Source: Candidatus Omnitrophota bacterium
GTDB lineage: Bacteria; Omnitrophota; Gorgyraeia; Zapsychrales; JAHFFX01
Reading direction: 5' to 3'
DNA length: 33,993 nt
Assembly (NCBI GenBank): GCA_023247705.1
Contig: JAHFFY010000010.1
Coordinates: 1-33,993 of the forward strand
Shown here: piece after piece, positions 15,744 through 24,280 of the stretch
Numbering within the stretch: position 1 is the first letter of the stretch
How the letters are laid out: each line of letters starts with the position of its first letter
Position numbers and translations under genes: made by a program
The notes under the pieces: generated by a model
Told to the model about the DNA's origin: nothing
The model's input: the letters and a program-made list of their open reading frames with translations, nothing else
Databases searched by the model: none

Positions 15744-17513
15744 ATGAAAATCGTCCTCCCCGATTCTCTAAAAAACAAAAAAAATCTTCTTATTGCCCTG
15801 TTGTTAATTGTGATCGGCTTTTGCATCTACGCGAACTCCTTTCACAACGAAATGTTTTGGGATGACGATGATTTTATCCTCAAGAACCGTTACATCAAAG
15901 ACTGGAAATATTTTCCGCAATATTTTACAGAAAACGTGATTGCCGGAAACCACCTCAAAAGCAATTACTGGAGGCCAATCCTATTAATTCTGTTCTCCAC
16001 GGAATGGCATCTCTGGAAAAATTGGGCCCCGGGTTATCACGCGGTCAGCACCCTTTTTCATTCGCTCGACAGCGTTCTATTGTTCTCCTTTTTATTTCTG
16101 TTGTTTAAACGCCGCTGGCTGACGTTTCTCACCAGCCTGATTTTTCTGGTCCACCCGGTCCAAACCGAAGCGATTGTTTACGCCAACGCCATGAGTGATT
16201 CAGTAGGTGCTTTTTTCGTTTTGGGAGGATTGATCCTTTACACAAAATATTTACTTTTAAAGAACGAACAAAACCACGCCGAAAAATCTTTATACATATT
16301 ATCGATCCTGATGTATATCCTGGGGCTTTTAAGCCGGGAAACGGCATTTGTCATGCCAGCCTATCTGGTCATCGTGGAATATGTTTTACTGGAAAACAAA
16401 CATGCCATCACGCTAGAAAAAATCCGAAAAATATTTTTTAGGATCCTGCCGTTCATCTTTCTTGCGGGCGTTTATTTGGGATTAAGGGCCACCGTCTTGA
16501 ATTTTATCAACAGTTTCAATTTCTACAATCAGAACAATCTTTTTACGTCGAATTTTCTGGTGCGGCTCTTTACGTTTTTTAAAGTCCTGACGATTTACTT
16601 TAGCCTGCTGTTTCTGCCGGTTGATTTACATGTAGAACGGACGGTACCGCTGGAAACATCGCTCGCATCCGTATCGTCGCTGCAGGGCGCCTTCCTGTTT
16701 TGCGGATTGATCATTCTGGCGTATTGGCAATGGCGGCGTCAGCCGCTAATCACCTTCGGAGTGTTATGGTTTTTTATCGGCATGATGCCTTCTTCAAACC
16801 TTTTGATCCCCATAAACGCCCTCTTATATGAACATTTTCTTTATCTTCCTTTAATCGGGATTTATCTCATCATGATTTATTATGGGATGAATTGGGCAAG
16901 AAAAATCAATCTGGAGAAATGGGCGTTGGCCTTGTTTTTAACCTATATCTTTTTTTTCTGTGCGCTCACTATAAACCGGAACCGCGACTGGAAAAACCCG
17001 ATTACCTTCTATGAAAACCTGCTGAAATACGCGCCGGACAGTTATCGGGTGATTAATAACCTGGGCATGACTTATGCCGACCGTGGTTTTCTCGGCCCCG
17101 CGGAGCAAACCTACAAAAAAGCGCTTGCCTTGTTGCCCAATAATCCCGTCGCGCATCACAACCTGGCCAACCTCTATCGTGATACCGGGCGAACCGACTT
17201 GGCCCTGCAAAGCTACCACGAAGCGCTTCGCCTGGACCCGAAATTTCTGTTTGCTTACGCGTCTTTAGCGCAATTATATCTGGACCAAAAAGATTATCCT
17301 AACGCCCAAAAAACCCTCGAAGCATACCTTGTCTATACCAACGAGAAGGTTTACATCCTCTCATTGTTGGCGGAGGTTGCTAAAAAACAACACAACTGGA
17401 ATCAGGCCCAAAAATATCTTCAAGCGGCCATCAAGCTGGAACCGAAAAATAAAACCTTGATATCGCAGCTTAAAGCGATTGAGCTGGGTCTGCCGATTAA
17501 AGAAACGGAATAA
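15744..17513 (+). CDS. TMTC-like polytopic membrane protein with C-terminal TPR repeats
   Basis: This 589-residue inner-membrane protein has about ten membrane helices in residues 15-425, followed by several tetratricopeptide repeats (about 430-580; NLGMTYADRGFLGPAEQTYK, then NLANLYRDTGRTDLALQSYH). Near the N-terminus an acidic motif (WDDDDF, about residues 38-43) sits in the first external loop. Together with the C-terminal TPRs, this resembles GT-C-fold O-mannosyltransferases of the TMTC/DUF1736 group. A glycosyltransferase role using lipid-linked sugar is therefore plausible but unproven. It follows purU by nine bases and has no clear ribosome site of its own. There is no obvious functional link with purU. 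Confidence 0.75.
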   Translation: MKIVLPDSLKNKKNLLIALLLIVIGFCIYANSFHNEMFWDDDDFILKNRYIKDWKYFPQYFTENVIAGNHLKSNYWRPILLILFSTEWHLWKNWAPGYHAVSTLFHSLDSVLLFSFLFLLFKRRWLTFLTSLIFLVHPVQTEAIVYANAMSDSVGAFFVLGGLILYTKYLLLKNEQNHAEKSLYILSILMYILGLLSRETAFVMPAYLVIVEYVLLENKHAITLEKIRKIFFRILPFIFLAGVYLGLRATVLNFINSFNFYNQNNLFTSNFLVRLFTFFKVLTIYFSLLFLPVDLHVERTVPLETSLASVSSLQGAFLFCGLIILAYWQWRRQPLITFGVLWFFIGMMPSSNLLIPINALLYEHFLYLPLIGIYLIMIYYGMNWARKINLEKWALALFLTYIFFFCALTINRNRDWKNPITFYENLLKYAPDSYRVINNLGMTYADRGFLGPAEQTYKKALALLPNNPVAHHNLANLYRDTGRTDLALQSYHEALRLDPKFLFAYASLAQLYLDQKDYPNAQKTLEAYLVYTNEKVYILSLLAEVAKKQHNWNQAQKYLQAAIKLEPKNKTLISQLKAIELGLPIKETE

Positions 17514-17519
17514 TTTTAT

Positions 17520-17834
17520 TTAGGAAGGGACTTCAACCGAAATCTCATCACTAGACAGATGGATTTTGTACGTATTCAATTTATCGAACGCCGGCGCGCT
17601 CAAAGCTTCTCCGGTGGTGAGATCAAACTGCGCGCCGTGCCATGGGCAGGTCACGACCTTCTTTTCTAATTCACCATCGCAAAGCGGTCCGCTCGCGTGA
17701 GAGCATTCATTATCGATCGCGTAAAATTCTCCACCCACGTTAAAAACCGCGATCATTTTGTTTCCAACGGTCACGGCCATCGCTTTCCCCGGAAGTAAAT
17801 CTTTTTTCTCCGCTACTTTAACTAAACTGGCCAT
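17520..17834 (-). CDS. Stand-alone Rieske [2Fe-2S] ferredoxin
   Basis: This small electron carrier of 104 residues has the complete Rieske ligand set: Cys44-x-His46 and Cys63-x2-His66 (CSHASG and CPWHGA). It has no membrane segment or export signal, so it is cytoplasmic. This type resembles NirD or dioxygenase ferredoxins. The ATG at 17834 is five bases after AGGAGG; the adjacent ATG at 17837 is closer to that site. It follows the GYD-domain gene by about a dozen bases and converges on the TPR gene, with only six bases between their stops. The redox partner is not apparent. Confidence 0.85.
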   Translation of the reverse strand: MASLVKVAEKKDLLPGKAMAVTVGNKMIAVFNVGGEFYAIDNECSHASGPLCDGELEKKVVTCPWHGAQFDLTTGEALSAPAFDKLNTYKIHLSSDEISVEVPS

Positions 17835-17846
17835 CATGCCCTCCTT

Positions 17847-18137
17847 TCATGCCCCGCCGACCTGAACATAAATATCAAAATCATTCACCGGGATCGCCGG
17901 GGAAGTTCGAAACGAAATCCCTGTCGACAACGTCAAGCTTGAGGAAACTTTAATCGCGTCTTCAATACTCGGCAAGTCAACGATCAACACAAGGTCGCTG
18001 TCGCCTAAAAGCACGTATTTGTCCTTGATGGTCCCTTGAAATCTTGCCACCAGAAGATCCACATCGCGGGTGCGTTGCGGGCTGGCGTCCTTAAGCGCGT
18101 TTTGAGAATATTTCCCGAACATAAAAAATATCGCCAT
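17847..18137 (-). CDS. GYD-domain protein
   Basis: This 96-residue cytoplasmic protein matches the small GYD-domain family (ferredoxin-like alpha/beta fold, no assigned biochemical function). The middle part DVDLLVARFQGTIKDKYVLLGDSDLVLIVDLP and the late strand region are typical; the characteristic glycine-tyrosine segment is replaced by KDKYVLLGDSD. GGAGG sits seven bases before the ATG. It heads a two-gene operon with the Rieske ferredoxin. GYD proteins often sit beside metabolic or redox genes, but no function can be assigned here. Confidence 0.8.
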   Translation of the reverse strand: MAIFFMFGKYSQNALKDASPQRTRDVDLLVARFQGTIKDKYVLLGDSDLVLIVDLPSIEDAIKVSSSLTLSTGISFRTSPAIPVNDFDIYVQVGGA

Positions 18138-18235
18138 ATTTGTTCCTCCTTATTTAAAATTACCGATTCTACAAGCTTAAAAATATAAATAAGATATTCA
18201 ATCCGTAGAATTCGTTGACCTGACAAACTCGCAAA

Positions 18236-18619
18236 CTAAATAAAAGCAACTGTCTCGATCTCCACCAAAACATCTTTCGGCAATCTCGCCACTTCAATCG
18301 TGCTGCGGGCCGGGGCTGTTTCGGGCTTGAAAAACTCGCCGTAAACACTGTTCATCTCGTTAAAATCATTCATATTTTTAAGAAACACATTGGTCTTCAC
18401 GACTTTGTCAAAGGAAGAACCTGCTTCTTCTAAAACCGCTTTAAGGTTCATCAAAACCTGGCGTGTCTGCTCGGCGATTCCACCGGAACACACTTGATTT
18501 GTTTTGGGATCAATAGGAATCTGCCCGGCCGTAAAAAGAAGATTATTCACGGCCACGGCTTGATTATACGGGCCGATAGGTTGAGGGGCCTGGGGAGATT
18601 TGATAATTCGCTTATTCAT
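18236..18619 (-). CDS. ridA: RidA-family reactive enamine/imine deaminase
   Basis: This 127-residue protein of the RidA/YjgF/UK114 family forms trimers and hydrolyses reactive 2-aminoacrylate and related enamines released by PLP enzymes. It has the full family pattern: PIGPYNQAV near residue 17, FTAGQIPIDP, the key arginine in APARSTIEV, and the C-terminal LVEIETVAFI. AGGAG lies four bases before the ATG. A possible promoter (TTGCTA, 15 bp, TATAAA) lies near 18660. It is about 100 bp upstream of the GYD gene on the same strand, so it may or may not belong to that operon. Confidence 0.93.
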   Translation of the reverse strand: MNKRIIKSPQAPQPIGPYNQAVAVNNLLFTAGQIPIDPKTNQVCSGGIAEQTRQVLMNLKAVLEEAGSSFDKVVKTNVFLKNMNDFNEMNSVYGEFFKPETAPARSTIEVARLPKDVLVEIETVAFI

Positions 18620-18804
18620 CGTTCTCCTTTTATAAATGGCTTGTGGAATGATTTTATACCGGATTTAAAATTTAGCAATCTTTTCCTTCAGCGCAATTTT
18701 TGATTTCTTCAAGGAGTTGATTCTGGCGCAATTTTCTGTTAATTTATTCAAGCGAAACATTCCGATGATTGATTATAAAAGCAATAAAAAGATTGAACCT
18801 TTTC

Positions 18805-19392
18805 ATGTCGAAATCAAATATCATTTCCAATCCCGACCACTGGGTCGACCATTACAGCGACAGCCTTTTCGGATTTGCCTTGACGCGCATCCGCAATAGA
18901 GAAGCAGCCGAAAACCTGGTCCAGGAAACATTCCTGGCGGCGCTGCAAGCCAAAGAACATTTTTCAGGGAAATCGTCGGAAAAAACCTGGCTGATCGGCA
19001 TCATGAAACATAAAATTATCGATTATTTCCGTCACAAATACCGGGAAATCCCGGCCACGGATTTACAAACGGAAGAACAGGCGATCAACGCATTCTTTGA
19101 CCGATCGGAACATTTTAAAAAGCAACCGACCCATTGGTCGCCGCAACCCCGCGAAATCGTCGAAAACGGAGAATTCTGGAAAACTTTCGAGAAATGCCTC
19201 CAAAAATTACCCGCTCAAACCGCACAAGCATTCACTCTTCGGGAAATCGACCGGATTGATCATAAAAAAATTTGTAAGGTTCTCAATATTTCTTCGACCA
19301 ATTTGTGGGTGATGCTGCATCGCGCTCGTCTGCAGCTCAGACACTGTTTAGAAAGCAACTGGTTTGAATCTTATGGACCTTTTCTTCATTAA
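18805..19392 (+). CDS. ECF-type RNA polymerase sigma factor
   Basis: This 195-residue sigma-70 family factor has region 2 (about residues 20-85, HYSDSLFGFALTRIRNREAA, LVQETFLAAL, with the promoter-melting segment TWLIGIMKHKIIDYFR) and region 4 (about 130-185, CLQKLPAQTAQAFTLREID and then LNISSTNLWVMLHRARLQLR). Regions 1.1 and 3 are absent, which places it in the ECF group. I chose the ATG at 18805; an in-frame TTG at 18769 would add 12 residues. Neither has a good ribosome site. A zinc-finger anti-sigma gene follows at 19451. The target genes are unknown. Confidence 0.9.
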   Translation: MSKSNIISNPDHWVDHYSDSLFGFALTRIRNREAAENLVQETFLAALQAKEHFSGKSSEKTWLIGIMKHKIIDYFRHKYREIPATDLQTEEQAINAFFDRSEHFKKQPTHWSPQPREIVENGEFWKTFEKCLQKLPAQTAQAFTLREIDRIDHKKICKVLNISSTNLWVMLHRARLQLRHCLESNWFESYGPFLH

Positions 19393-19450
19393 AAGCATTA
19401 AGGTAATCAATATAAGGCCTTCTTTTTAGAGGAGAAAAGGCCAATAAGAC

Positions 19451-19744
19451 ATGAAAAACGAAATCAAAATTATTTCCTGCAAAATCGCGGCCGAACTTAT
19501 TTCCAAAAGTCTGGATCGGAAATTATCACTGTATGAACAGGCCTCGCTGGAAAGCCATCTGGCAATCTGCGGGGCATGCGTTTCTTTTTTAAAACATTTA
19601 AATTTTTTAAATAAAATACTGCCGCAATACCCGCAATTCATCGACAACATCACTCCTCCGGCCGAAGAACTCCTGTCCCAAGAGTCAAAAATCCGCATCA
19701 GGAAAATTCTCCGGGACAAAGATTTCAAGAATGCTGGTTCATAA
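19451..19744 (+). CDS. Zinc-finger (zf-HC2) anti-sigma factor
   Basis: This 97-residue protein has the zf-HC2 anti-sigma signature: Cys10 in ISCKIAAELISKSLD, then a His-x3-Cys-x2-Cys motif in HLAICGAC (about residues 36-43). It has no membrane helix, so it is a soluble, probably zinc-binding and redox-sensitive inhibitor. It lies 58 bp after the sigma gene in the same direction, the usual arrangement for a sigma factor and its antagonist. GAGGAG occurs about 17 bases upstream of the ATG, which is too far to be ideal. It converges on the protease gene at 19780. Confidence 0.85.
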   Translation: MKNEIKIISCKIAAELISKSLDRKLSLYEQASLESHLAICGACVSFLKHLNFLNKILPQYPQFIDNITPPAEELLSQESKIRIRKILRDKDFKNAGS

Positions 19745-19779
19745 AATTTTTGGGGAAGCTGGAATGGCAAAAAGCGCGA

Positions 19780-21285
19780 TTATTTCTTGGCCGTATTTTG
19801 TGAGCCAAGCCAATCGGCGACATCCTGGGAGAAACGCTGCGAAATATTATTTCTGCTTAATATTTCTTGATCGATGCGATCCATATCGTCATTCTTCAAA
19901 ATAATCCTGGCATTTTCTTTGGTCTCGAAAATCGTATACGGTACTTCTTTCCTAGAAAGGATCTGTACAAATTCCTTAAAGGAAAAAAATTTCTTACCGT
20001 TCACTTTTGCAATGATCAAATTAGAATAATTGTGGTAACCGATATTAATATCATCCGGCAGGACGGTCAGCATTACGACAATTTCTTTCTTGTTCTCTTC
20101 GTTTAATCGCCCGAGACCATAATAATAATAAACAAAATCCAGCGGCGGGATCCTCATGCGGTCATCCGACCGATAATCCCACCATTCTTTTAACAAATCC
20201 GCCGTCAGCACGGTAAAAACAAACCCTCCGTAAATGAAATACGAGGGCTTGGGCGCGGCATAAGGGCTGGGCACCAGTGTGTCAAAAGCAAATAACGGGA
20301 AAGAAATGCTTTTTTCTTCCCCATTTCTCACCAGCTTGAGATTAATGGATTCTCCCATTTGTTTTTTAGAAATCAGATAACTGACCCAAAGCCGTTCCAT
20401 CTTACTGAAAGCAAATGTCCCATCCTCCGCAATTGGAACGTGGTCTATCTCTGTAACAACATCCCCTTCTTTCAACTGACCGTCCGCCGGTGAACCCGGC
20501 AGGATCTTGGATAACAAGATCCCGCCTTGTTTATCTTTAATTTTATAATATTCCCTGAGTGCCGGATTATCGGTCTGGTTAAATTCAATCCCTAAAACAG
20601 GAAATCCGTCAAAATGTCCGTCTTCGATGTCATGCAAAAAATGATCGATGATCGTCGTCGGAATGATATATCCGATATTTTCCGCATTAAAAGCCGTCTG
20701 CATTGCGATCCCGACCAACTTCCCGTCCTTAAGCACCGGACCGCCGCTATTACCGGGGTTAAGAGCGGCATCGATCTGCAAGGCGAGTAACCGGCTATAG
20801 CTATGCGCATATTTTGTGACCTCCATTCGGGAGATAACTCCCTCGGTCACCGAGATATCGTCTCCTCCGGTGGGATAACCAAAGACATTGACTTTATCCT
20901 GAACACTGGGAAGTTCCCCTATTTCCAAAGGAGAAACGCCTTCAAAAAAATCTTTATCATCGACCTGCAAAATCGCTAAATCGCAATCATTGCCAATCGC
21001 AAGGATTTTCGCGGTATATTTTTTGGGGCTGGAATGTTTTTTAACCTGAATAAAAGTCTGATCGCTGACAACGTGAGCATTCGTTAGAATACGGTTCTGC
21101 CCGATCACACAACCAGAACCAATGGCAGGCTGGCTCCCTTTGGTTTGCCAGGGATGATAATAATCAATGCGGTTCGTCGTTGTGTAAATCTTGACAACCG
21201 AATCGCGAATGTCCGCGGCGAATAAAGGCCGAGAAGAAAAGACAATAAAATTTAATATTAAAATTAATAAAAATCTCTGTAACAT
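19780..21285 (-). CDS. HtrA/Deg-like periplasmic serine protease with PDZ domain
   Basis: This 501-residue exported trypsin-fold protease has a signal peptide (residues 1-23, cleavage near LFA-AD) and a catalytic triad of His71 (TNAHVV), Asp102 (DCDLAI) and Ser180 (NPGNSGGP). A PDZ-like region spans about 225-335 (GSPADGQLKEGDVVTEID). The last 150 residues, with a second PDZ-like stretch (NYSNLIIAKVNGKKFFSFKE), are similar in plan to plant-type Deg proteases and YdgD-like enzymes. It probably acts in periplasmic protein quality control or processing. The start has no ribosome site; see the promoter at 21294-21322. It is a single gene, divergent from the HAD phosphatase. Confidence 0.88.
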   Translation of the reverse strand: MLQRFLLILILNFIVFSSRPLFAADIRDSVVKIYTTTNRIDYYHPWQTKGSQPAIGSGCVIGQNRILTNAHVVSDQTFIQVKKHSSPKKYTAKILAIGNDCDLAILQVDDKDFFEGVSPLEIGELPSVQDKVNVFGYPTGGDDISVTEGVISRMEVTKYAHSYSRLLALQIDAALNPGNSGGPVLKDGKLVGIAMQTAFNAENIGYIIPTTIIDHFLHDIEDGHFDGFPVLGIEFNQTDNPALREYYKIKDKQGGILLSKILPGSPADGQLKEGDVVTEIDHVPIAEDGTFAFSKMERLWVSYLISKKQMGESINLKLVRNGEEKSISFPLFAFDTLVPSPYAAPKPSYFIYGGFVFTVLTADLLKEWWDYRSDDRMRIPPLDFVYYYYGLGRLNEENKKEIVVMLTVLPDDINIGYHNYSNLIIAKVNGKKFFSFKEFVQILSRKEVPYTIFETKENARIILKNDDMDRIDQEILSRNNISQRFSQDVADWLGSQNTAKK

Positions 21286-21293
21286 CGTGAGCT

Positions 21294-21322
21294 AATTTAG
21301 CAATAATTCATTGATAATTCAA
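21294..21322 (-). promoter_or_regulatory. Candidate promoter for a nearly leaderless protease message
   Basis: On the minus strand TTGAAT (21322-21317) and TAAATT (21299-21294) are 17 bp apart. The predicted transcription start is one or two bases before the protease ATG at 21285, which has no ribosome site. The match is moderate. Confidence 0.35.
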
Positions 21323-21403
21323 CCCAAAACTAACTTTCAACCTTGATCTTGGTTTTTCTTGACGAATATCGAACCTCTAATAAATTTATCCTCATCATTT
21401 GTC

Positions 21404-21432
21404 TTGCGAACATCTCTTTATCAAAGTATACT
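21404..21432 (+). promoter_or_regulatory. Promoter for the HAD phosphatase gene
   Basis: TTGCGA (21404-21409) and TATACT (21427-21432) are 17 bp apart on the plus strand. Transcription should begin near 21439, about 53 bases before the ATG at 21492. Confidence 0.5.
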
Positions 21433-21491
21433 CTTACCCAAAATTAAGATTATGAACTTTGCCGTTTCCGCCAAGCACCCTTTTAAAAAAT

Positions 21492-22136
21492 ATGCAGAAT
21501 TATTTATTAATTTTCGATTTTGATGGAACAATCGCCGATACCTTTCATCATATTCTAATGATCAGCAACCATCTATCCGGCGAGTTCAAATTCAAAAAAA
21601 TAGAACCGCACGAAGTGGAAATTTTAAAAGACAAGACTTCGATTGAAGTCATTCAGCATCTGCAAGTCCCGGTTTACAAAATCCCGGCGATCATTGCTAA
21701 AGCCAAGAATCAGCTCAATAAAGATATTACCGTGGTTAAACCAATCCATGGCATCCGGGAAATGCTTCTCAAGCTAAAATCAATCGGTTACAAGATCGGG
21801 ATTCTGAGTTCTAATTCGACAGAAAATGTTTTAAAATTTCTGAAACATCATGATCTGAACTTCTTCGACTTCATCCATACGACATCGAATATCTGGAGCA
21901 AGAATACGATTTTAAATAAACTGATCAAAAATAATGGGTTTAAAATCAATCAGGTCATCTATATCGGAGACGAAACCAGAGACATCATCGCAGCACGAAA
22001 GGCTGGCGTCAAAGTCGCCGCAGTCACCTGGGGCTATAATTCACGAAAGGCTCTCCAAACCCACAATCCGGATTTCCTGTTCAATCACCCCGAAGATTTA
22101 GTGCAACTTTACATCAAAGACAATAAATTAGACTAA
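21492..22136 (+). CDS. HAD-superfamily hydrolase, phosphoglycolate phosphatase-like
   Basis: This 214-residue cytoplasmic phosphatase of the HAD superfamily has motif I DFDGTIAD (nucleophile Asp near residue 9), motif II in LSSNST, the motif III lysine in WSKNTILNKL, and motif IV GDETRDI. A helical cap lies between motifs I and II. The plan fits phosphoglycolate phosphatase or a related nucleotide or sugar phosphatase; the substrate cannot be told. The ATG at 21492 is preferred over an in-frame TTG at 21459. It converges on the SGNH gene with 19 bp between stops, and I see no terminator there. Confidence 0.85.
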   Translation: MQNYLLIFDFDGTIADTFHHILMISNHLSGEFKFKKIEPHEVEILKDKTSIEVIQHLQVPVYKIPAIIAKAKNQLNKDITVVKPIHGIREMLLKLKSIGYKIGILSSNSTENVLKFLKHHDLNFFDFIHTTSNIWSKNTILNKLIKNNGFKINQVIYIGDETRDIIAARKAGVKVAAVTWGYNSRKALQTHNPDFLFNHPEDLVQLYIKDNKLD

Positions 22137-22155
22137 AGTTTCAGACATCCCTGAT

Positions 22156-23259
22156 CTATTTCAATTCTTCAAATTTTAAACGATCTTTTTGAATTAAATA
22201 ATCGACGACCTTACGATTGGCCAAACCATTAGGGTGATAATCAATCGAAGAAATCGTAAAATCTTTTAAAGAAAAAGTGTCTGCGAAAGCCGGGTACAAA
22301 TCAATACACGAGATACTATATTGCAAACAGACTTCCTTTAAAAGATTGTGAATCGGGACAAACGGATACCGCCCCAAAGAATCTTTATACAACAATGGAT
22401 AGATCGCCACCTGCAGGTCGATCCCGTGCGCAATAGCTGCTTTATTCATTAAACTCAACATGATCATCGATTTCACAAAACGGTCTCTCTTTGCAACAGA
22501 AAAATAGGAATCCAAGTATCTCTTCACGGTCAAATCGCTTTCTTTACGCAAAGCCATGGTCTTTAACAGCATTGTTCCTAATCTGGTTTTTGCTAAAATC
22601 ACATTGATCCAGCCTTGAGGATTTTTCCAGTTCTCCCAGCGGAGATTGTGAAAATCAAGAACTTCTTTACCTAAATCAGGGGTGTTTTCCTGGTCCAGGA
22701 GGTCATTTAAATTATAGAAATAAATTATTTTTTTAATACGGTTGTCTGTCTGCATCAAAATCAAGGCCGTTTGATACGTATAACCGATATCCGCGCCGGG
22801 ATATCCATAATTAGGAAAATTTATCTCCTTAAATTTCGCGCTTAATAAATAGGCTAAGGTGTCTTCATCCTTCAATCCTTCCCCAAAAGCAGAAGAATCT
22901 CCGATAATAACGGCTTTCTTAGTCCTTTCCGGAAAAAATCCTTTGAGTCTTTTATCGACATCATAAAAAATACAATGTGGCGTTTCTTTAACCAGCTGAT
23001 CCCGGAGCGTATCAGGCAGGAGCGGCTTGACCGTATCCCAATCTTTCTGATTTCTTAAATCAAGGGGCAGATAATGTGCGTTATCTGACGTGTAACAGTT
23101 GCCCCATCCACGGGAAGTTAAAACCCAAACCTTCTTCTCTACCGTCGTCAAACCGGTCATTCTGGACAGGACATATTCAACAACACACAAAGTTCCTATC
23201 AACGAAATCAGAAAAATTGAAAAATTGATCAGCCTTTCTGATTTAATAATTTTTTTCAT
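22156..23259 (-). CDS. Membrane-anchored SGNH-fold hydrolase-like protein
   Basis: This 367-residue protein has one N-terminal membrane segment (about residues 11-31), which suggests a periplasmic, anchored enzyme. The block-I motif GDSSAFGEG (120-128) and a C-terminal DYHPNGLANRK (Asp-x-His pair) are the nucleophile and base positions of SGNH hydrolases. A middle YNLNDLLD may be the Asn block. Possible substrates are acyl or acetyl groups on polysaccharide, as for AlgX-type proteins. It is the last gene of the cluster with the FHA protein (52 bp upstream) and the S1 protease. The start at 23259 has no visible ribosome site. Confidence 0.75.
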   Translation of the reverse strand: MKKIIKSERLINFSIFLISLIGTLCVVEYVLSRMTGLTTVEKKVWVLTSRGWGNCYTSDNAHYLPLDLRNQKDWDTVKPLLPDTLRDQLVKETPHCIFYDVDKRLKGFFPERTKKAVIIGDSSAFGEGLKDEDTLAYLLSAKFKEINFPNYGYPGADIGYTYQTALILMQTDNRIKKIIYFYNLNDLLDQENTPDLGKEVLDFHNLRWENWKNPQGWINVILAKTRLGTMLLKTMALRKESDLTVKRYLDSYFSVAKRDRFVKSMIMLSLMNKAAIAHGIDLQVAIYPLLYKDSLGRYPFVPIHNLLKEVCLQYSISCIDLYPAFADTFSLKDFTISSIDYHPNGLANRKVVDYLIQKDRLKFEELK

Positions 23260-23311
23260 TTTGCTATTCAGATATTAAGGAACACGAATTATTAAGAAGA
23301 GGATCCTAAAA

Positions 23312-24280
23312 CTAAAATTTTTCTTCCTGTTTTCTTTTCTCCAAAGCTACAAACAAGCCCTTGCTGTCATCAATAAATTTATCAATTGATCGGGCAGGCT
23401 TAAATTTGATAAACGGAGGACAGAGCTTGGAGTAAAATTCTGGAACGGGATTAAATTCATTCTTAATCACAAAATGAAACTGTAAGCTGATTAAAATAAT
23501 CACTAAAGAAATCATCCCTGAGGCGGCCATTTGTTTTCTTAACGATATGGCCGTCGCCATGGTCAGATGCCCCATCAATAAAACCGCAAACAAAACACCA
23601 AACAAAATCAGTGTCGCGGTTATAACGATCATATGATCGCAGGTGAAAAATCTTATATAACTAGAAAACTCAAATAATATGATCGAAGCAACATAATATA
23701 AAGAAATCCATGACAGCTGCGCACAGAAAAATGTTCGATGTTTAATCAGTCGCCCGACAAACGCCCATGACCCCGCCCAGATAACGACCGTTACGATCAC
23801 ACCGACTGCGACCGAAGCAAGTTTTCCTAACGATAAATTCTTGATGCTATCGAAATACGATTGTAAAACGACAAGTAAAAACAGGATCAGAACCAACCCC
23901 ATCATATTGGGCAAGGCATCGATTCTTTCCCAAAACTTACTGTTGGTCGAGATCGAAACCGCGGATGGGACCGGATGAAGGCTCGATAACAAACGTAAGC
24001 GTGTCTTCCCGATCAAAATCTCACCGCCGGAGGCAAGATGGATTTCCGGAAGCGTTTTGGGATGGCCATAAAGATAAAGACCGTTCTTGCTGTTTAAATC
24101 TTGCGCCACCCAACCTGCGTGATCCTCGACAATTTTTAGATGTTCTTGCGAAACATAGGGGTCATAAAGAATAAGATCATTCTGATACCCACGTCCAATG
24201 CGGACAGGAAAGGAATCAAAGGTTCTGTATTCCTGTAAAACGCCCTGATGATTTATTATTTCGATAATTATTTTTGCCAC
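23312..24280 (-). CDS. FHA-domain membrane protein
   Basis: This 322-residue protein has a cytoplasmic N-terminal FHA phosphothreonine-binding domain (about residues 20-95; VRIGRGYQNDLIL, then VSQEHL and NSKNGLYLYG, all typical) and about five membrane segments in residues 130-275. The start is GTG at 24280, six bases after AAGGA, and the gene overlaps the protease gene by 13 bp, which implies coupled translation. FHA domains recognise phosphothreonine, so a serine/threonine kinase should exist elsewhere in the genome; none is in the window. It could recruit or relay a kinase signal to the periplasmic protease encoded upstream. Confidence 0.82.
   Translation of the reverse strand: MAKIIIEIINHQGVLQEYRTFDSFPVRIGRGYQNDLILYDPYVSQEHLKIVEDHAGWVAQDLNSKNGLYLYGHPKTLPEIHLASGGEILIGKTRLRLLSSLHPVPSAVSISTNSKFWERIDALPNMMGLVLILFLLVVLQSYFDSIKNLSLGKLASVAVGVIVTVVIWAGSWAFVGRLIKHRTFFCAQLSWISLYYVASIILFEFSSYIRFFTCDHMIVITATLILFGVLFAVLLMGHLTMATAISLRKQMAASGMISLVIILISLQFHFVIKNEFNPVPEFYSKLCPPFIKFKPARSIDKFIDDSKGLFVALEKRKQEEKF

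Noticed and set aside
17520-17834. A second nirD
   Set aside because: It has Rieske ligands like NirD but lies far from nirB and pairs with a GYD-domain gene; called a stand-alone ferredoxin.
19393-19450. Terminator between the sigma and anti-sigma genes
   Set aside because: A loose repeat (GGCCTTCTTTTTAG and GGAGAAAAGGCC) can pair, but it precedes the next gene without a U-tract; more likely a leader stem.
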